From the NCBI GenBank assembly GCA_944389975.1, contig CALXOH010000018.1:1-64000 (forward strand): DNA of 64,000 nt, read 5' to 3'. The translations under genes were made by a program, and so were the position numbers. This DNA comes from an uncultured Spirochaetaceae bacterium (GTDB lineage: Bacteria > Spirochaetota > Spirochaetia > Sphaerochaetales > Sphaerochaetaceae). Below the pieces are notes generated by a model. That model searched no databases and was not told the origin of the DNA. It worked only from the letters and a program-made list of their open reading frames with translations. This document shows positions 44,139-52,097 of this stretch, in pieces (within the stretch, counting starts at the first letter, position 1; every line of letters begins with the position of its first letter).

Positions 44139-44458
44139 AGGTGGTCGTCATAGCGCGACGATAAAAGGCGGTGCATGAAGCCGTCTTTCTTCTTAAGCAT
44201 CCTCGAACCACGGGTGATCCTGCAAAGGCTGATCTTCCTCTCCTTTGCGATGTTCCTCTGGCTCTTGCCCTTGTATAAATCATCCATCAGCTGCCAGCGA
44301 AGGATGAAATCGTTTATCTCAGCATCCGAGAAAAGATCGGCAAAAAGCTTCTCCATATCCTCTTTGGTCTCAACCGAGGCAAACACCTCGATCATATCCT
44401 TGTAGCTCTTCTTTCCCTCGGGAGTGTCTATCAAACCGGTTTTCGTTCTTTCGCCCAT
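44129..44458 (-). CDS. Trp repressor-like (TrpR/YerC family) regulator
   Basis: 109 residues. The helix-turn-helix region (AEINDFILRWQLMDDLYKG, then SQRNIAKERKIS and CRITRGSRMLKK) matches TrpR, whose recognition helix has ITRGSNSLK. Whether it binds tryptophan cannot be told. No trp gene is in the window. The -10 TAGGAT lies 7 nt before the ATG, so the mRNA is probably leaderless. The last codons overlap ATPase 5 on the opposite strand. Confidence 0.87.
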   Translation of the reverse strand: MGERTKTGLIDTPEGKKSYKDMIEVFASVETKEDMEKLFADLFSDAEINDFILRWQLMDDLYKGKSQRNIAKERKISLCRITRGSRMLKKKDGFMHRLLSSRYDDHLHL

Positions 44459-44476
44459 ATGTAGAATCCTAACACA

Positions 44477-45991
44477 CTAAAGAACAGGGCTGAAGAGAGA
44501 ATAGAAAAATCTCGTGCACTTCTTGATCGGGTTCCTGACCTTGATCCGGCCGTCCACTTCCTCCGAATAGTCCAATATCTTCATCATGTCCTCTTTGACA
44601 TCCTTTATTATCGAGGAGGAGAAGAACACTACAGATAGTTCGAAGTGTAAAAAGAACGACCTGTAGTCGAGGTTGGTGGTTCCGACGACTGCAACATCAT
44701 CGTCAGCGATGAACATCTTGGTATGTACGAATCCCGGAAGGTACTCGAATATCCTCACGCCCGATTTTATCAACTCATCATAGTTGGCCCTGGTCACTTC
44801 AAAAACCTGCTTCTTGTCAGGGTACCTTGGAGTTACGATCCTGACATCCACACCGCTTTCGGCTGCGCTTTTCAACGCATCTATCATCGCATCATCCGGA
44901 ATCAGGTACGGCGTTGTTATATACACATACCTTTTTGCGTTGTTCACGACCTGGAGGTATGCCTTCTCACCTATGCTCTCTGAGAAGAACGGGCTTGAGC
45001 CGAATGCCTGGATGACGCCGTCGCTTTCCACGTTGGAAACTGCACGGAACAATTCCTTGTCCTCTTCCGTTTCCGTAATCGCATCCCAGATCTCCAGGAA
45101 CATGCTCGTCAGAGAGAACACGACATCCCCTTCCAACTTGATCGCGTTATCCTTCCAGAAGCCGAATCGGATCTCGTCGTTCATATACTCATCCGCAAGG
45201 TTCAGACCTCCCGTGTAGCACACTTTCCCGTCTATCGAGAATATCTTCCTGTGGTCACGGAAATTAAGACGCGGATTGAAGTGCCATTTCACCGGATTGA
45301 ATGCAACTGCCTTTATGCCCATCTTCCCCAGGCTCTTGTAATACTTGTACGGAAGGGTATTGATCGATCCCACGTCGTCGTATATCACGCGGACATCCAC
45401 CCCGGCCTTTGCCTTCTCGACGAGCACTGGAAGGATCTTCGACCAAAGCATCCCCTCCCCTATGATGAAATACTCGATGAATATGAACTTCTCCGCCCTC
45501 TCCAATTCCTTCGCAAGATCTGAGTAAAATTCATCGCCCGACTGGAAGTACGTACCCTTCGAATTGAGATATGCAGGGTTCTCCGTGAGGTTGTAGATGT
45601 ATCTCGAGAGCCTCTTCATTCCATCGTCCTTGATCATATCGACCGCTTCATCGCGGTAGTCCGATTTCGAAAACCCGTGCGCAGATCGATATTTCTCAAG
45701 CTTCTTCTTCGCCATGTGCCCTATCTTCTTGTTTCCGACAAAAAGGTAGAGGACACCACCGAGTGTGGGAAAAACAGTGATTATCAAAAGCCATACGAGC
45801 TTGTATGCGGGTTCTTCCTTACGCGTCATGACTATCAATGTGACGACAAGGGATACAAGATAGAATAAGAAATAGAAGTTCTTGACGAACGCCATCCAGT
45901 AGAAGATGCGTAGTGCAAACAGTATCTCGACAAGGAACAAAACGATCGTGATGAAAAGCCGGGATGTGATGAACCTCAGAAACTTACCCAT
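44477..45991 (-). CDS. cls: Cardiolipin synthase
   Basis: 504 residues. Two N-terminal membrane helices and two phospholipase D HKD motifs: HRKIFSIDGKVCYTGGLNL (first) and HTKMFIADDDVAVVGTTN (second). It joins two phosphatidylglycerols into cardiolipin at the inner membrane. It starts 8 nt inside the end of queH, with a GAGGAAGG ribosome binding site, so it shares that transcript. Confidence 0.96.
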   Translation of the reverse strand: MGKFLRFITSRLFITIVLFLVEILFALRIFYWMAFVKNFYFLFYLVSLVVTLIVMTRKEEPAYKLVWLLIITVFPTLGGVLYLFVGNKKIGHMAKKKLEKYRSAHGFSKSDYRDEAVDMIKDDGMKRLSRYIYNLTENPAYLNSKGTYFQSGDEFYSDLAKELERAEKFIFIEYFIIGEGMLWSKILPVLVEKAKAGVDVRVIYDDVGSINTLPYKYYKSLGKMGIKAVAFNPVKWHFNPRLNFRDHRKIFSIDGKVCYTGGLNLADEYMNDEIRFGFWKDNAIKLEGDVVFSLTSMFLEIWDAITETEEDKELFRAVSNVESDGVIQAFGSSPFFSESIGEKAYLQVVNNAKRYVYITTPYLIPDDAMIDALKSAAESGVDVRIVTPRYPDKKQVFEVTRANYDELIKSGVRIFEYLPGFVHTKMFIADDDVAVVGTTNLDYRSFFLHFELSVVFFSSSIIKDVKEDMMKILDYSEEVDGRIKVRNPIKKCTRFFYSLFSPVL

Positions 45992-46523
45992 TTTCCTTCC
46001 TCAGCGAAAACTCGCATCCGCAATACTCCTGTCTGTAAAGCCCCATCTCCTTTGAAAGGCGTACGGACTTCTCAAAGCCCCCTTTCTTCTTGAAATCAAT
46101 TTCCAAGAACCCCGGGTAATCCCGTCCGATCGCGAATATGACCTTCGACGGCTTGAACCTCGATACAGTCAGCGTAGTGGTGAAGTATGGAATTCCAAGC
46201 TCTTTTGCCTTCCTGCAAGTTCGTTCCAGGTTGTACCTGAAACATACCGGGCAGCGCGCACCCCCTTCCTTCTCACATTCAAGTCCTTTCACCTTCTCCC
46301 TCCATGCTTCGTGGTCATACTCGTCGACTATCACATCCAACGAATGGAGCGATGCAACCTTCTTAAGCTCCCCTTCCCTCTTGATAAACTCGCTTTCGGG
46401 ATAGATGTTTGAATCCGAATAGAACAAAACAGGCTTGTAACCTTCCTCCAGAAGGCGGAGTATCGAACTCGTGGAACACGGACCACAGCATACGTGTAGA
46501 AGTACGCGCTTATCTTCTTCCAT
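45984..46523 (-). CDS. queH: Epoxyqueuosine reductase QueH
   Basis: 179 residues. HVCCGPCSTS near the N-terminus, YSDSNIYPESEF, CPVCFRYNLERT and the C-terminal CGCEFSL supply the cysteines for the metal centre of QueH (DUF208). It reduces epoxyqueuosine to queuosine in tRNA. A TATCCT -10 lies 7 nt before the ATG, and there is no Shine-Dalgarno: probably leaderless. Confidence 0.94.
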   Translation of the reverse strand: MEEDKRVLLHVCCGPCSTSSILRLLEEGYKPVLFYSDSNIYPESEFIKREGELKKVASLHSLDVIVDEYDHEAWREKVKGLECEKEGGARCPVCFRYNLERTCRKAKELGIPYFTTTLTVSRFKPSKVIFAIGRDYPGFLEIDFKKKGGFEKSVRLSKEMGLYRQEYCGCEFSLRKENG

Positions 46524-46558
46524 GGCTGAAAGGATAAATCAAAAAGTGAAACAAGTCA

Positions 46559-48565
46559 TCAGAACTTGGTTCCGAATATGCATGAGACGCATAAGCCGTC
46601 GGGTTCGGAGAAAGTCTCGTATCCTATCCTCAGGCGGAACGGAATCTCGATCAGTCCGATTACAGAGAACACGCATTGCATCTCGGCGCCCGTCGAGTAA
46701 TAGAAATCCCCTCCGTCGAACAGCATGTCGAAATATCCTCCGAGTTCTATGTCTTTGAATATCAGGAATTCGGCAAGGGTAGGATTCATCGGAAGCTTGT
46801 AGCCGAGTGCGAGGTTGACTATGGAGACCAGGCTTTCGCTGCTGTCGTCGCTTCCGACGCCCGGGGTGATCGCATTGGTCTCAAACCCGTCAGCGTAATA
46901 GATCGGCACACCGCTTTGTCCGTCGATCGAACCTCGGATCGTACCACCGACGTCGATGTATATGTCTATCGGGGTCAGAAACCTTGTTGAAAGCCCGCCC
47001 TGCGCGAAGTTCTTGGGCAGCACTGAAAAAGAGCTTGCAGTCATCTGATATCCGACGTTCGCGACAAGCGTACCCCATGGCACGTTGAAAGAGAATGCAA
47101 ACTGGCAAGTAAGGAGGTAACGCTCCTTCTCTGCATCAGGCCTCGTGGGCCCTATGAAGTATTCAAAGCCTTCATTGAACTGGATCATGCCGATATCGGG
47201 GGATGAGAAGAGGTTGATGTCAAAACCCTGACGCACGTACACGGATGGTATGTACCAGTTCTTCTCACCTACCAGGTCGAAGTTCACCGAAGTGTCCAAA
47301 GAAAGGCGCATAAGATCCAACGGATAGTAGTTCATCAAGAACGAAACCACCGGGTATGCATCTGCCTTGCTGGTGTTTCTGGTTTCGAACGCACCTCCCA
47401 AAAGGAGCCTCACTTCCACCGGCTTGTAGCGGAAGAAGTACTCCAGTCCGAGCTCGATGTTGTCCCTCAGATAAAACGGGCGTTCGTTCTCCTGATAGCT
47501 TTTGAATCCTATGTCGATGATGTGCGACGGCACGTTCGATTCTATCCTGTCGAAGTAATAAAGGTTGTTTCGCGTCCTGACGATGTTCTCTTGATAGAGT
47601 TCCCTCACCTGATCAAAGTCCCCTCCGGAGGATTTATGCAACGCGGAAAGCTTTTCCTTCTCCCTCACCGCAGCTTCGTACCCGAGAGCCATCATCTCCT
47701 CTGCCGCCGAAAACTCCATGAACGAGTACTGCTCGACTTCGGGGCGTATCCAGATCAGGGAATCTCCGTGTTCCTTGATATCCTCTGCAGCCCGCTGCCT
47801 CTTTCCGACGTCGAATGCGCTGTTGAGTATCGTGATCGGATTGAGCAGGTTCAGATCGTCATTGTCATAGAACGCTGATGATATGACGACCGTATCGGTA
47901 TATTCGTACGCTGCATCGATCGGCGCAAGTGATTTCACTCCCCCGTCAAGAAGCAAATGTCCACGGTACCTGACAGGTGGGAAATACACTGGAAGTGCAA
48001 ACGATGCGATCAGGATGTCAGCGAAGTTTCCTTCACAGATCCTTATCTCACGTTTTGTCACCAAGTCATCACATACGACCATCACAGGGATTGGAAGGTC
48101 CTTCAAATCCAAATCCTCCCCGACCACGCTCTTTACGAGCGTCTTGAAAGAAGAAGGAAGAAGGATTCCGCCTGTCAGCGGGATTGTGAAATTGAAGTAG
48201 TTCGAAAGCTCTCCGACGTTCATCAGCTCCGCTATCTGCTCCGGGCGCATGCCTGCAGCATATAACAGCCCGATGATCGACCCCATGCTGTTCGAGATGA
48301 TGAAATCTGGGACGATCCCCTCCTCTTCCATGTATTTGAGCACTCCGAGATGTGCCAATGCCCTGGCACTTCCTCCGGTGAGAACAAGTCCGATCGGATC
48401 GCGCTTTCCCTCAGTCCTGTCCAGTATCCTCGTTCTGAAATGCTCCTCTCCATACGTTATTGCGACATCCGCTTCGAGAAAATAGTCTTGGAAAGTCTCC
48501 TCCTCCGCTCCAAGAAGTGGAAACAGCATCAACAGAACCAGAAGTAGGGAAATCAAGCGGCGCAT
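46559..48565 (-). CDS. Patatin-like phospholipase with C-terminal outer-membrane barrel
   Basis: 668 residues with a signal peptide. Patatin domain (residues about 40-240): oxyanion GGSARA, nucleophile in SNSMGS, catalytic Asp in DGGVKS. After a linker comes a POTRA-like and BamA/Omp85-type barrel of about 300 residues ending in GTKF. This is the PlpD/type Vd autotransporter architecture, with the lipase on the periplasmic or outer face. I choose ATG 48565 because TTGAAT-17-TATTCT ends 6 nt before it; the in-frame ATG at 48583 would lie within the promoter. Confidence 0.9.
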   Translation of the reverse strand: MRRLISLLLVLLMLFPLLGAEEETFQDYFLEADVAITYGEEHFRTRILDRTEGKRDPIGLVLTGGSARALAHLGVLKYMEEEGIVPDFIISNSMGSIIGLLYAAGMRPEQIAELMNVGELSNYFNFTIPLTGGILLPSSFKTLVKSVVGEDLDLKDLPIPVMVVCDDLVTKREIRICEGNFADILIASFALPVYFPPVRYRGHLLLDGGVKSLAPIDAAYEYTDTVVISSAFYDNDDLNLLNPITILNSAFDVGKRQRAAEDIKEHGDSLIWIRPEVEQYSFMEFSAAEEMMALGYEAAVREKEKLSALHKSSGGDFDQVRELYQENIVRTRNNLYYFDRIESNVPSHIIDIGFKSYQENERPFYLRDNIELGLEYFFRYKPVEVRLLLGGAFETRNTSKADAYPVVSFLMNYYPLDLMRLSLDTSVNFDLVGEKNWYIPSVYVRQGFDINLFSSPDIGMIQFNEGFEYFIGPTRPDAEKERYLLTCQFAFSFNVPWGTLVANVGYQMTASSFSVLPKNFAQGGLSTRFLTPIDIYIDVGGTIRGSIDGQSGVPIYYADGFETNAITPGVGSDDSSESLVSIVNLALGYKLPMNPTLAEFLIFKDIELGGYFDMLFDGGDFYYSTGAEMQCVFSVIGLIEIPFRLRIGYETFSEPDGLCVSCIFGTKF

Positions 48566-48571
48566 GGTGTA

Positions 48572-48600
48572 AGAATAGCGCAAAAGGGTATTGCATTCAA
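48572..48600 (-). promoter_or_regulatory. Promoter of the patatin gene (leaderless)
   Basis: Minus strand: TTGAAT at 48600-48595, 17-bp spacer, TATTCT at 48577-48572, 6 nt to ATG 48565. Confidence 0.62.
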
Positions 48601-48652
48601 CGCAGGAACGCTTTACCTCTTCTTACTTTTCTGTTAACATTGCAACAGCAAC

Positions 48653-48736
48653 GCCGGCGTGGTGAAATCGGTAGACACAGTAGACTCAAAATCTGCCGGG
48701 AGCAATCCTGTATCGGTTCAAGTCCGATCGCCGGTA
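48653..48736 (+). tRNA. tRNA-Leu (anticodon CAA)
   Basis: 84 nt. Acceptor GCCGGCG pairs with CGCCGGT (G-T at the end pair). Anticodon arm GTAGA-CTCAAAA-TCTGC gives CAA. A long variable arm is present as in all tRNA-Leu, and the T arm is ATCGG-TTCAAGT-CCGAT. The CCA end is not encoded. The prophage begins directly after it, so its 3' half is probably the attachment site. Confidence 0.95.
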
Positions 48737-48752
48737 TACTATTTTTAACAGT

Positions 48753-48785
48753 ATCTACTTGCAATGCAAGTAGATATTTTATTTT
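48753..48785 (+). terminator. 23-bp perfect hairpin after tRNA-Leu
   Basis: ATCTACTTGCA (48753-48763), one A, TGCAAGTAGAT (48765-48775), then ATTTTATTTT. It would end the tRNA transcript and lies just inside the prophage edge. Confidence 0.7.
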
Positions 48786-48858
48786 AGAAATCATTAGTGT
48801 TACCAAAAGTGTTACAAAATTTGTTATTTTTAGGAAAATTGTGGCTATACTCTTACAT

Positions 48859-50073
48859 ATGAGGAAGCCTTATCATCTTAGAAAAATCAAAGGTCGTAAC
48901 ATCAGCGTCGAGTTCGATTTCGCTCCGGGCAAAAGGATATCAACAGGCACAACGGACATGTCGGAAGCCGTGCTCTTCGCCGAGAACTTTCTGAAGAAAC
49001 AGGGATTGCTTTCCATCTCAGCAAAAGTCCCTACCCTCTCTGTCTTTGCAAAGGATTTCTTTATCCGCACGGATCCACAAAGCATCCAAGCACTGGACAA
49101 GCGGTACAAAAGGCAGAAAAGCGATCAGGCATACCTTAACAACCAGTCTTATCTTGAGTACTATATCCTGCCTACTTTCGGCATGTACCTCGTGGATGCC
49201 ATCACGTCCAAAATGATCGAGGACTGGCTGCCATATCTCAAAAGCAAGAAAAGGCCTGACCAAGAACTGGCAGACAACTCTAAAAACAAGGTACTCAACG
49301 CCTTCCGCATCCTTATGGATGATGTCAAAAGAATGGGATACAGGCAAGATAATCCCGCATCCGAAGTGACTATGATAAACGAGCAGGGCAAAGAGAGGGA
49401 GGCTTTGCCTATCGAAATTCTCAAGGTACTCTTCCCTCCTGCACCTGAAGAACGAATAACAGTATGGGGAACCTTGATGTGGGCCACTTATTTTTCCGTT
49501 TTCTACGATACAGGATTCCGCCCAGGAGAAATTGCAAGCTTGAGAGTGTCCGATGTATATCAGACGAGACAAGGCCTTGCCGTAAGCACATCCCATTCTG
49601 TCGACTACAAGACTAGAAAGATAAAGAACCGCGTGAAGACTACAGGCAAAGGATATAGTCAAAGAGCCGGTTTACTTTACTCGGATACGGCCGAGTTACT
49701 CGTAAGGCTGGTCGAGCAGGAAAGACTACACGACGACGATTTCCTTTTCCGCACATCCACGGGACAGCTACTCCGCCCCGAAACCTCCAACAAACACTTC
49801 CAACTGACGATGAAAAGACTGGGTTTTTTCAAAGAAGGTATGGTGCAGTACTGCCTCCGACATACTTACACAACGCAACGACGAGGTGACATGCCTGATG
49901 AAATCCTTGCGATATCGATGGGCCATACGAAGCTAAGGGAAGACTATGACCATCAGAAGGCAGTCGATCTGATCCGTAGGCTTGATGCAGTCAGGGACGA
50001 ATTTTTCCTCAACAGGGAAAGGATGAATCAAGCCCCGGATGTCATACCTTTCGAACTGAAGAAAGAAGGATAA
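48859..50073 (+). CDS. int: Phage integrase (tyrosine recombinase)
   Basis: 404 residues. C-terminal catalytic residues: Arg in DTGFRPGEIASL, His-x-x-Arg in YCLRHTYTT, and the GHTKLREDYDH region with the nucleophile Tyr. An SAM-like core-binding domain (residues about 60-180) precedes it. The -10 TATACT ends 7 nt before ATG 48859, which fixes the start; the frame stays open back through the tRNA, but that is not coding. It should integrate the phage at tRNA-Leu. Two GTGTTAC direct repeats (48797, 48809) upstream may be arm-type binding sites. Confidence 0.93.
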   Translation: MRKPYHLRKIKGRNISVEFDFAPGKRISTGTTDMSEAVLFAENFLKKQGLLSISAKVPTLSVFAKDFFIRTDPQSIQALDKRYKRQKSDQAYLNNQSYLEYYILPTFGMYLVDAITSKMIEDWLPYLKSKKRPDQELADNSKNKVLNAFRILMDDVKRMGYRQDNPASEVTMINEQGKEREALPIEILKVLFPPAPEERITVWGTLMWATYFSVFYDTGFRPGEIASLRVSDVYQTRQGLAVSTSHSVDYKTRKIKNRVKTTGKGYSQRAGLLYSDTAELLVRLVEQERLHDDDFLFRTSTGQLLRPETSNKHFQLTMKRLGFFKEGMVQYCLRHTYTTQRRGDMPDEILAISMGHTKLREDYDHQKAVDLIRRLDAVRDEFFLNRERMNQAPDVIPFELKKEG

Positions 50074-50099
50074 GCAAAGGCCCGAGCCATAAGCCCGAG

Positions 50100-50297
50100 C
50101 TACCCTTTCATCCTTATCACATCTCGAATAAAGGCACTGACTGAAATTCCTTTCTTCTCAGCTTTGCGCTTCAGCTCTTCTGCTTCCTCCAAAGGAAAAG
50201 CAACGGAGATATTAACCCAAGGTTTCTTTACGCCTTTCGGTCTGCCGGCTCCGGGGCGCGCGCCACCCCGTCCGGTTGTCTTCTTTTCTTCTTCCAT
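50100..50297 (-). CDS. Small ribbon-helix-helix-like protein
   Basis: 65 residues. The second half (VNISVAFPLEEAEELKRKAE, then ISVSAFIRDVI) fits an Arc/CopG ribbon-helix-helix domain. The first half has the GGARPGAGRPKG linker found in many phage and plasmid regulators of this type. Likely a DNA-binding regulator of the small minus-strand genes or of the nearby recombinase. Its ATG lies 2 nt after the stop of the 26-residue peptide. Confidence 0.75.
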   Translation of the reverse strand: MEEEKKTTGRGGARPGAGRPKGVKKPWVNISVAFPLEEAEELKRKAEKKGISVSAFIRDVIRMKG

Positions 50298-50299
50298 GC

Positions 50300-50380
50300 T
50301 CAGTCCTTAATCAAATTCAAAAATGAGAGAACCGTATTCAACATAATCATCACAAATAGAAACTTTTCCAATTTAGTCAT
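50300..50380 (-). CDS. 26-residue membrane peptide
   Basis: MTKLEKFLFVMIM, then a hydrophobic run to LNLIKD. A clear ribosome binding site (AAAGGAGT) lies 9 nt upstream, and the stop codon is 2 nt before the ribbon-helix-helix gene. One membrane helix. Its size and composition recall small holin-like or type I toxin peptides; no homologue can be named. Confidence 0.6.
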   Translation of the reverse strand: MTKLEKFLFVMIMLNTVLSFLNLIKD

Positions 50381-50410
50381 TTTTCTTTACTCCTTTAAAT
50401 TTCTTTGATA

Positions 50411-50447
50411 TTTTAAAGGCAGGGGTGTTGCATCACCCCCACCTGCC
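50411..50447 (-). terminator. Intrinsic terminator after the 32-residue peptide gene
   Basis: Stem GGGGTG (50422-50427) / CACCCC (50434-50439), extended by GGCAG/CCTGCC after a bulge. On the minus strand it is followed by TTTAAAA. It separates the strongly expressed 32-residue gene from the two genes downstream. Confidence 0.72.
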
Positions 50448-50449
50448 GA

Positions 50450-50548
50450 TTACCTGAAGAGGTCAATCAGCGCACAAGCCGCTTGGATGATGACTGCAAT
50501 CGCTTCTGCAATCAACCAAGCGTTTTCTTTTTTCCATGGTGGTTTCAT
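50450..50548 (-). CDS. 32-residue membrane peptide
   Basis: MKPPWKKENAWLIAEAI followed by a hydrophobic stretch to CALIDLFR. It has the best ribosome binding site in the region (AAGGAGG, 6 nt before the ATG), a strong promoter (TTGACT-17-TATACT) and its own terminator. One positively charged end and one membrane helix. It could be a type I toxin, a holin-like peptide or a superinfection factor. Confidence 0.7.
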   Translation of the reverse strand: MKPPWKKENAWLIAEAIAVIIQAACALIDLFR

Positions 50549-50578
50549 GCTTTCCTCCTTCTCTTGATTTCTGTATAT

Positions 50579-50607
50579 AGTATAGTCTTTAATTATGATT
50601 TAGTCAA
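50579..50607 (-). promoter_or_regulatory. Strong promoter of the 32-residue peptide gene
   Basis: Minus strand: TTGACT at 50607-50602, 17-bp spacer, TATACT at 50584-50579. The 8-bp sequence TATAGTCT here (50581-50588) recurs inverted as AGACTATA (50659-50666) at the -10 of the opposite recombinase gene, so the two divergent promoters may share a regulator. Confidence 0.7.
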
Positions 50608-50670
50608 TTAATTTAATTCAAATAAACATAAATAATATAAATATTTGATTTAAGTTTTAGACTATATTTC

Positions 50671-51489
50671 ATGAAAAATTTAAAATCATTCAAAACGTAT
50701 CTGAAGAAGAAAGGATTATCGCCCAACACCATCTCAACATATGTGCAGGCAGTGATCGACTATCAAAAGACATATTCGACACTGACCGAGAAAAATGTCC
50801 TAGCATGGAAGGAAAGTTTGAATAGCCGATATAAACCTGCATCAATGGCTGCAAGAATCAAAGGCATGAATGCTTATCTTGAATGCAACGGCATGACTTT
50901 ACGACTTACTGGCGTAAAGCTCCCTCGCATCCATCACTTGGAAAACGTGATATCCATGTCGGACTATCACAAGCTGATCCGCAAGATGTCCGAAAACACC
51001 AGTTTGCTCACACGCAAATGGATGCTACTTTTCAAGACGATAGCTATGACAGGTATGCGAGTGTCTGAAGCCAGACAGATCAGAGTTGAACATGTGGAAG
51101 CTGGCAAGGCCCAAATCTATGCAAAAGGAGGAATATACCGCATCATCCTCTTACCCAAGCGTCTATGTAAGGAACTGCAAAAATACCTGTCGGACATCAA
51201 CCAGGAAGAAGGCTATATCTTTGGGAAGACTACTGAAGAACCATATGCCATAGGAACGATAGAAGCCAAATTGCATTACTATGGGAAGAAGTTCAAGATT
51301 CCGAAGGAAGTTTGCCATCCACATTCACTGAGGCACCTTTTCGGAAAAGGTTTCATGGCATCGAAAGGTGCAGACATTACCGTTCTTGCTGATCTACTGG
51401 GACACGCATCAATCGAGACAACCCGCATCTATACAAGGCGAAGCATGGATGAACAAAGGGATGCTTTAGATAAGATCGTTACGTGGTAA
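50671..51489 (+). CDS. Tyrosine recombinase of the tail-fibre shufflon
   Basis: 272 residues, XerC/XerD-like size. N-terminal core-binding domain (SPNTISTYVQAVIDYQ) and catalytic residues Arg in MTGMRVSEA, His-x-x-Arg in HSLRHLF, His in GHASIETT and nucleophile Tyr in RIYTRRS. The -10 TAGACT lies 7 nt before the ATG. Its stop (TAA 51487-51489) is directly followed by the first TGACGGGTAT crossover core. Position and site arrangement make it the probable cassette invertase; the integrase at 48859 is a separate enzyme. Confidence 0.88.
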   Translation: MKNLKSFKTYLKKKGLSPNTISTYVQAVIDYQKTYSTLTEKNVLAWKESLNSRYKPASMAARIKGMNAYLECNGMTLRLTGVKLPRIHHLENVISMSDYHKLIRKMSENTSLLTRKWMLLFKTIAMTGMRVSEARQIRVEHVEAGKAQIYAKGGIYRIILLPKRLCKELQKYLSDINQEEGYIFGKTTEEPYAIGTIEAKLHYYGKKFKIPKEVCHPHSLRHLFGKGFMASKGADITVLADLLGHASIETTRIYTRRSMDEQRDALDKIVTW

Positions 51490-51499
51490 TGACGGGTAT
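51490..51499 (+). repeat. Crossover core 1 (TGACGGGTAT)
   Basis: Identical 10-bp core, directly after the recombinase stop. It leads into cassette 1 (CTTACATTGCC follows, matching the wider consensus TnACATTgCC). Confidence 0.9.
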
Positions 51500-51751
51500 C
51501 TTACATTGCCCTCTGGCGTGCTGGTACTTTGGGGACGTGTATCAAGATCTTCTTCCGGCTATGCAACCGTTTCGTTTTCGCCAAGTTTCCTGTATGCACC
51601 TACCGTATTCTCAACTTGTGCTTATGCAACCAATAGTCATTCCACTGCTAGTGGAAACGGGTATGTCACATCCGTAACAACAACAGGCATGAAGGTTGGA
51701 ACTATAGATAAATACTACTCTTATTGGATGGCTATAGGGCAGAAAGGATAG
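51491..51751 (+). other. Silent fibre C-terminal cassette 1
   Basis: 86 codons starting DGYLTLPSGVLVLWG and ending YYSYWMAIGQKG. No start codon with ribosome binding site and no promoter. Length, opening and the WxAIG ending match the other four C-termini, so it is a donor segment for the tail-fibre gene. The orientation is opposite to the expressed gene; one inversion with core 5 would fuse it. Confidence 0.88.
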
Positions 51752-51794
51752 GCAAGAATTCAACATCCAATATTCAAGTAATAAGATGTCAAAT

Positions 51795-52058
51795 TTACGT
51801 TTTCCCTATTGCTATCCAATAACACTGCTTAGAGCTGTCGGCCCAGTATCTTCCCAAATAAAAACCTGTTTCGGATGGGTTATATAGATTCATTCCTTCA
51901 TCTTGTAAAAGACCTGCTGTAAGTGAAATAAGACCATATGTAATACAAAATAATTTAGAAAAAGGGGGATTAAAGCTAACATATTGAAGCCCGGCTTTCG
52001 AAAGAGACAAAATCCCCCACCTAAGTTGAATTTCATTGTTCAATGTGACATACCCGTC
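51795..52058 (-). other. Silent fibre C-terminal cassette 2
   Basis: 87 codons starting DGYVTLNNEIQLRWG and ending CYWIAIGKT. Promoterless. Same strand as the expressed gene, so it needs two steps (inversion then re-inversion) to reach it. The middle is quite different from the others, as expected for receptor-binding variants. Confidence 0.88.
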
Positions 52059-52059
52059 A
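52050..52059 (-). repeat. Crossover core 2 (TGACGGGTAT)
   Basis: Identical core on the minus strand, first bases of cassette 2 (GTCACATTGAA follows). Confidence 0.9.
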
Positions 52060-52097
52060 ATATATTGTAATCAAACGATTTATGATATACTTTGTCT

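Noticed and set aside
48797-48815. GTGTTAC direct repeats as a proven integrase arm site
   Set aside because: Only two 7-bp copies 12 bp apart; too short to distinguish from chance without footprinting, so only mentioned under the integrase.
48460-48858. N-terminal extension of the integrase reading through the tRNA-Leu gene
   Set aside because: The frame is open by chance; it crosses the tRNA, and a -10 hexamer lies 7 nt before the ATG at 48859.
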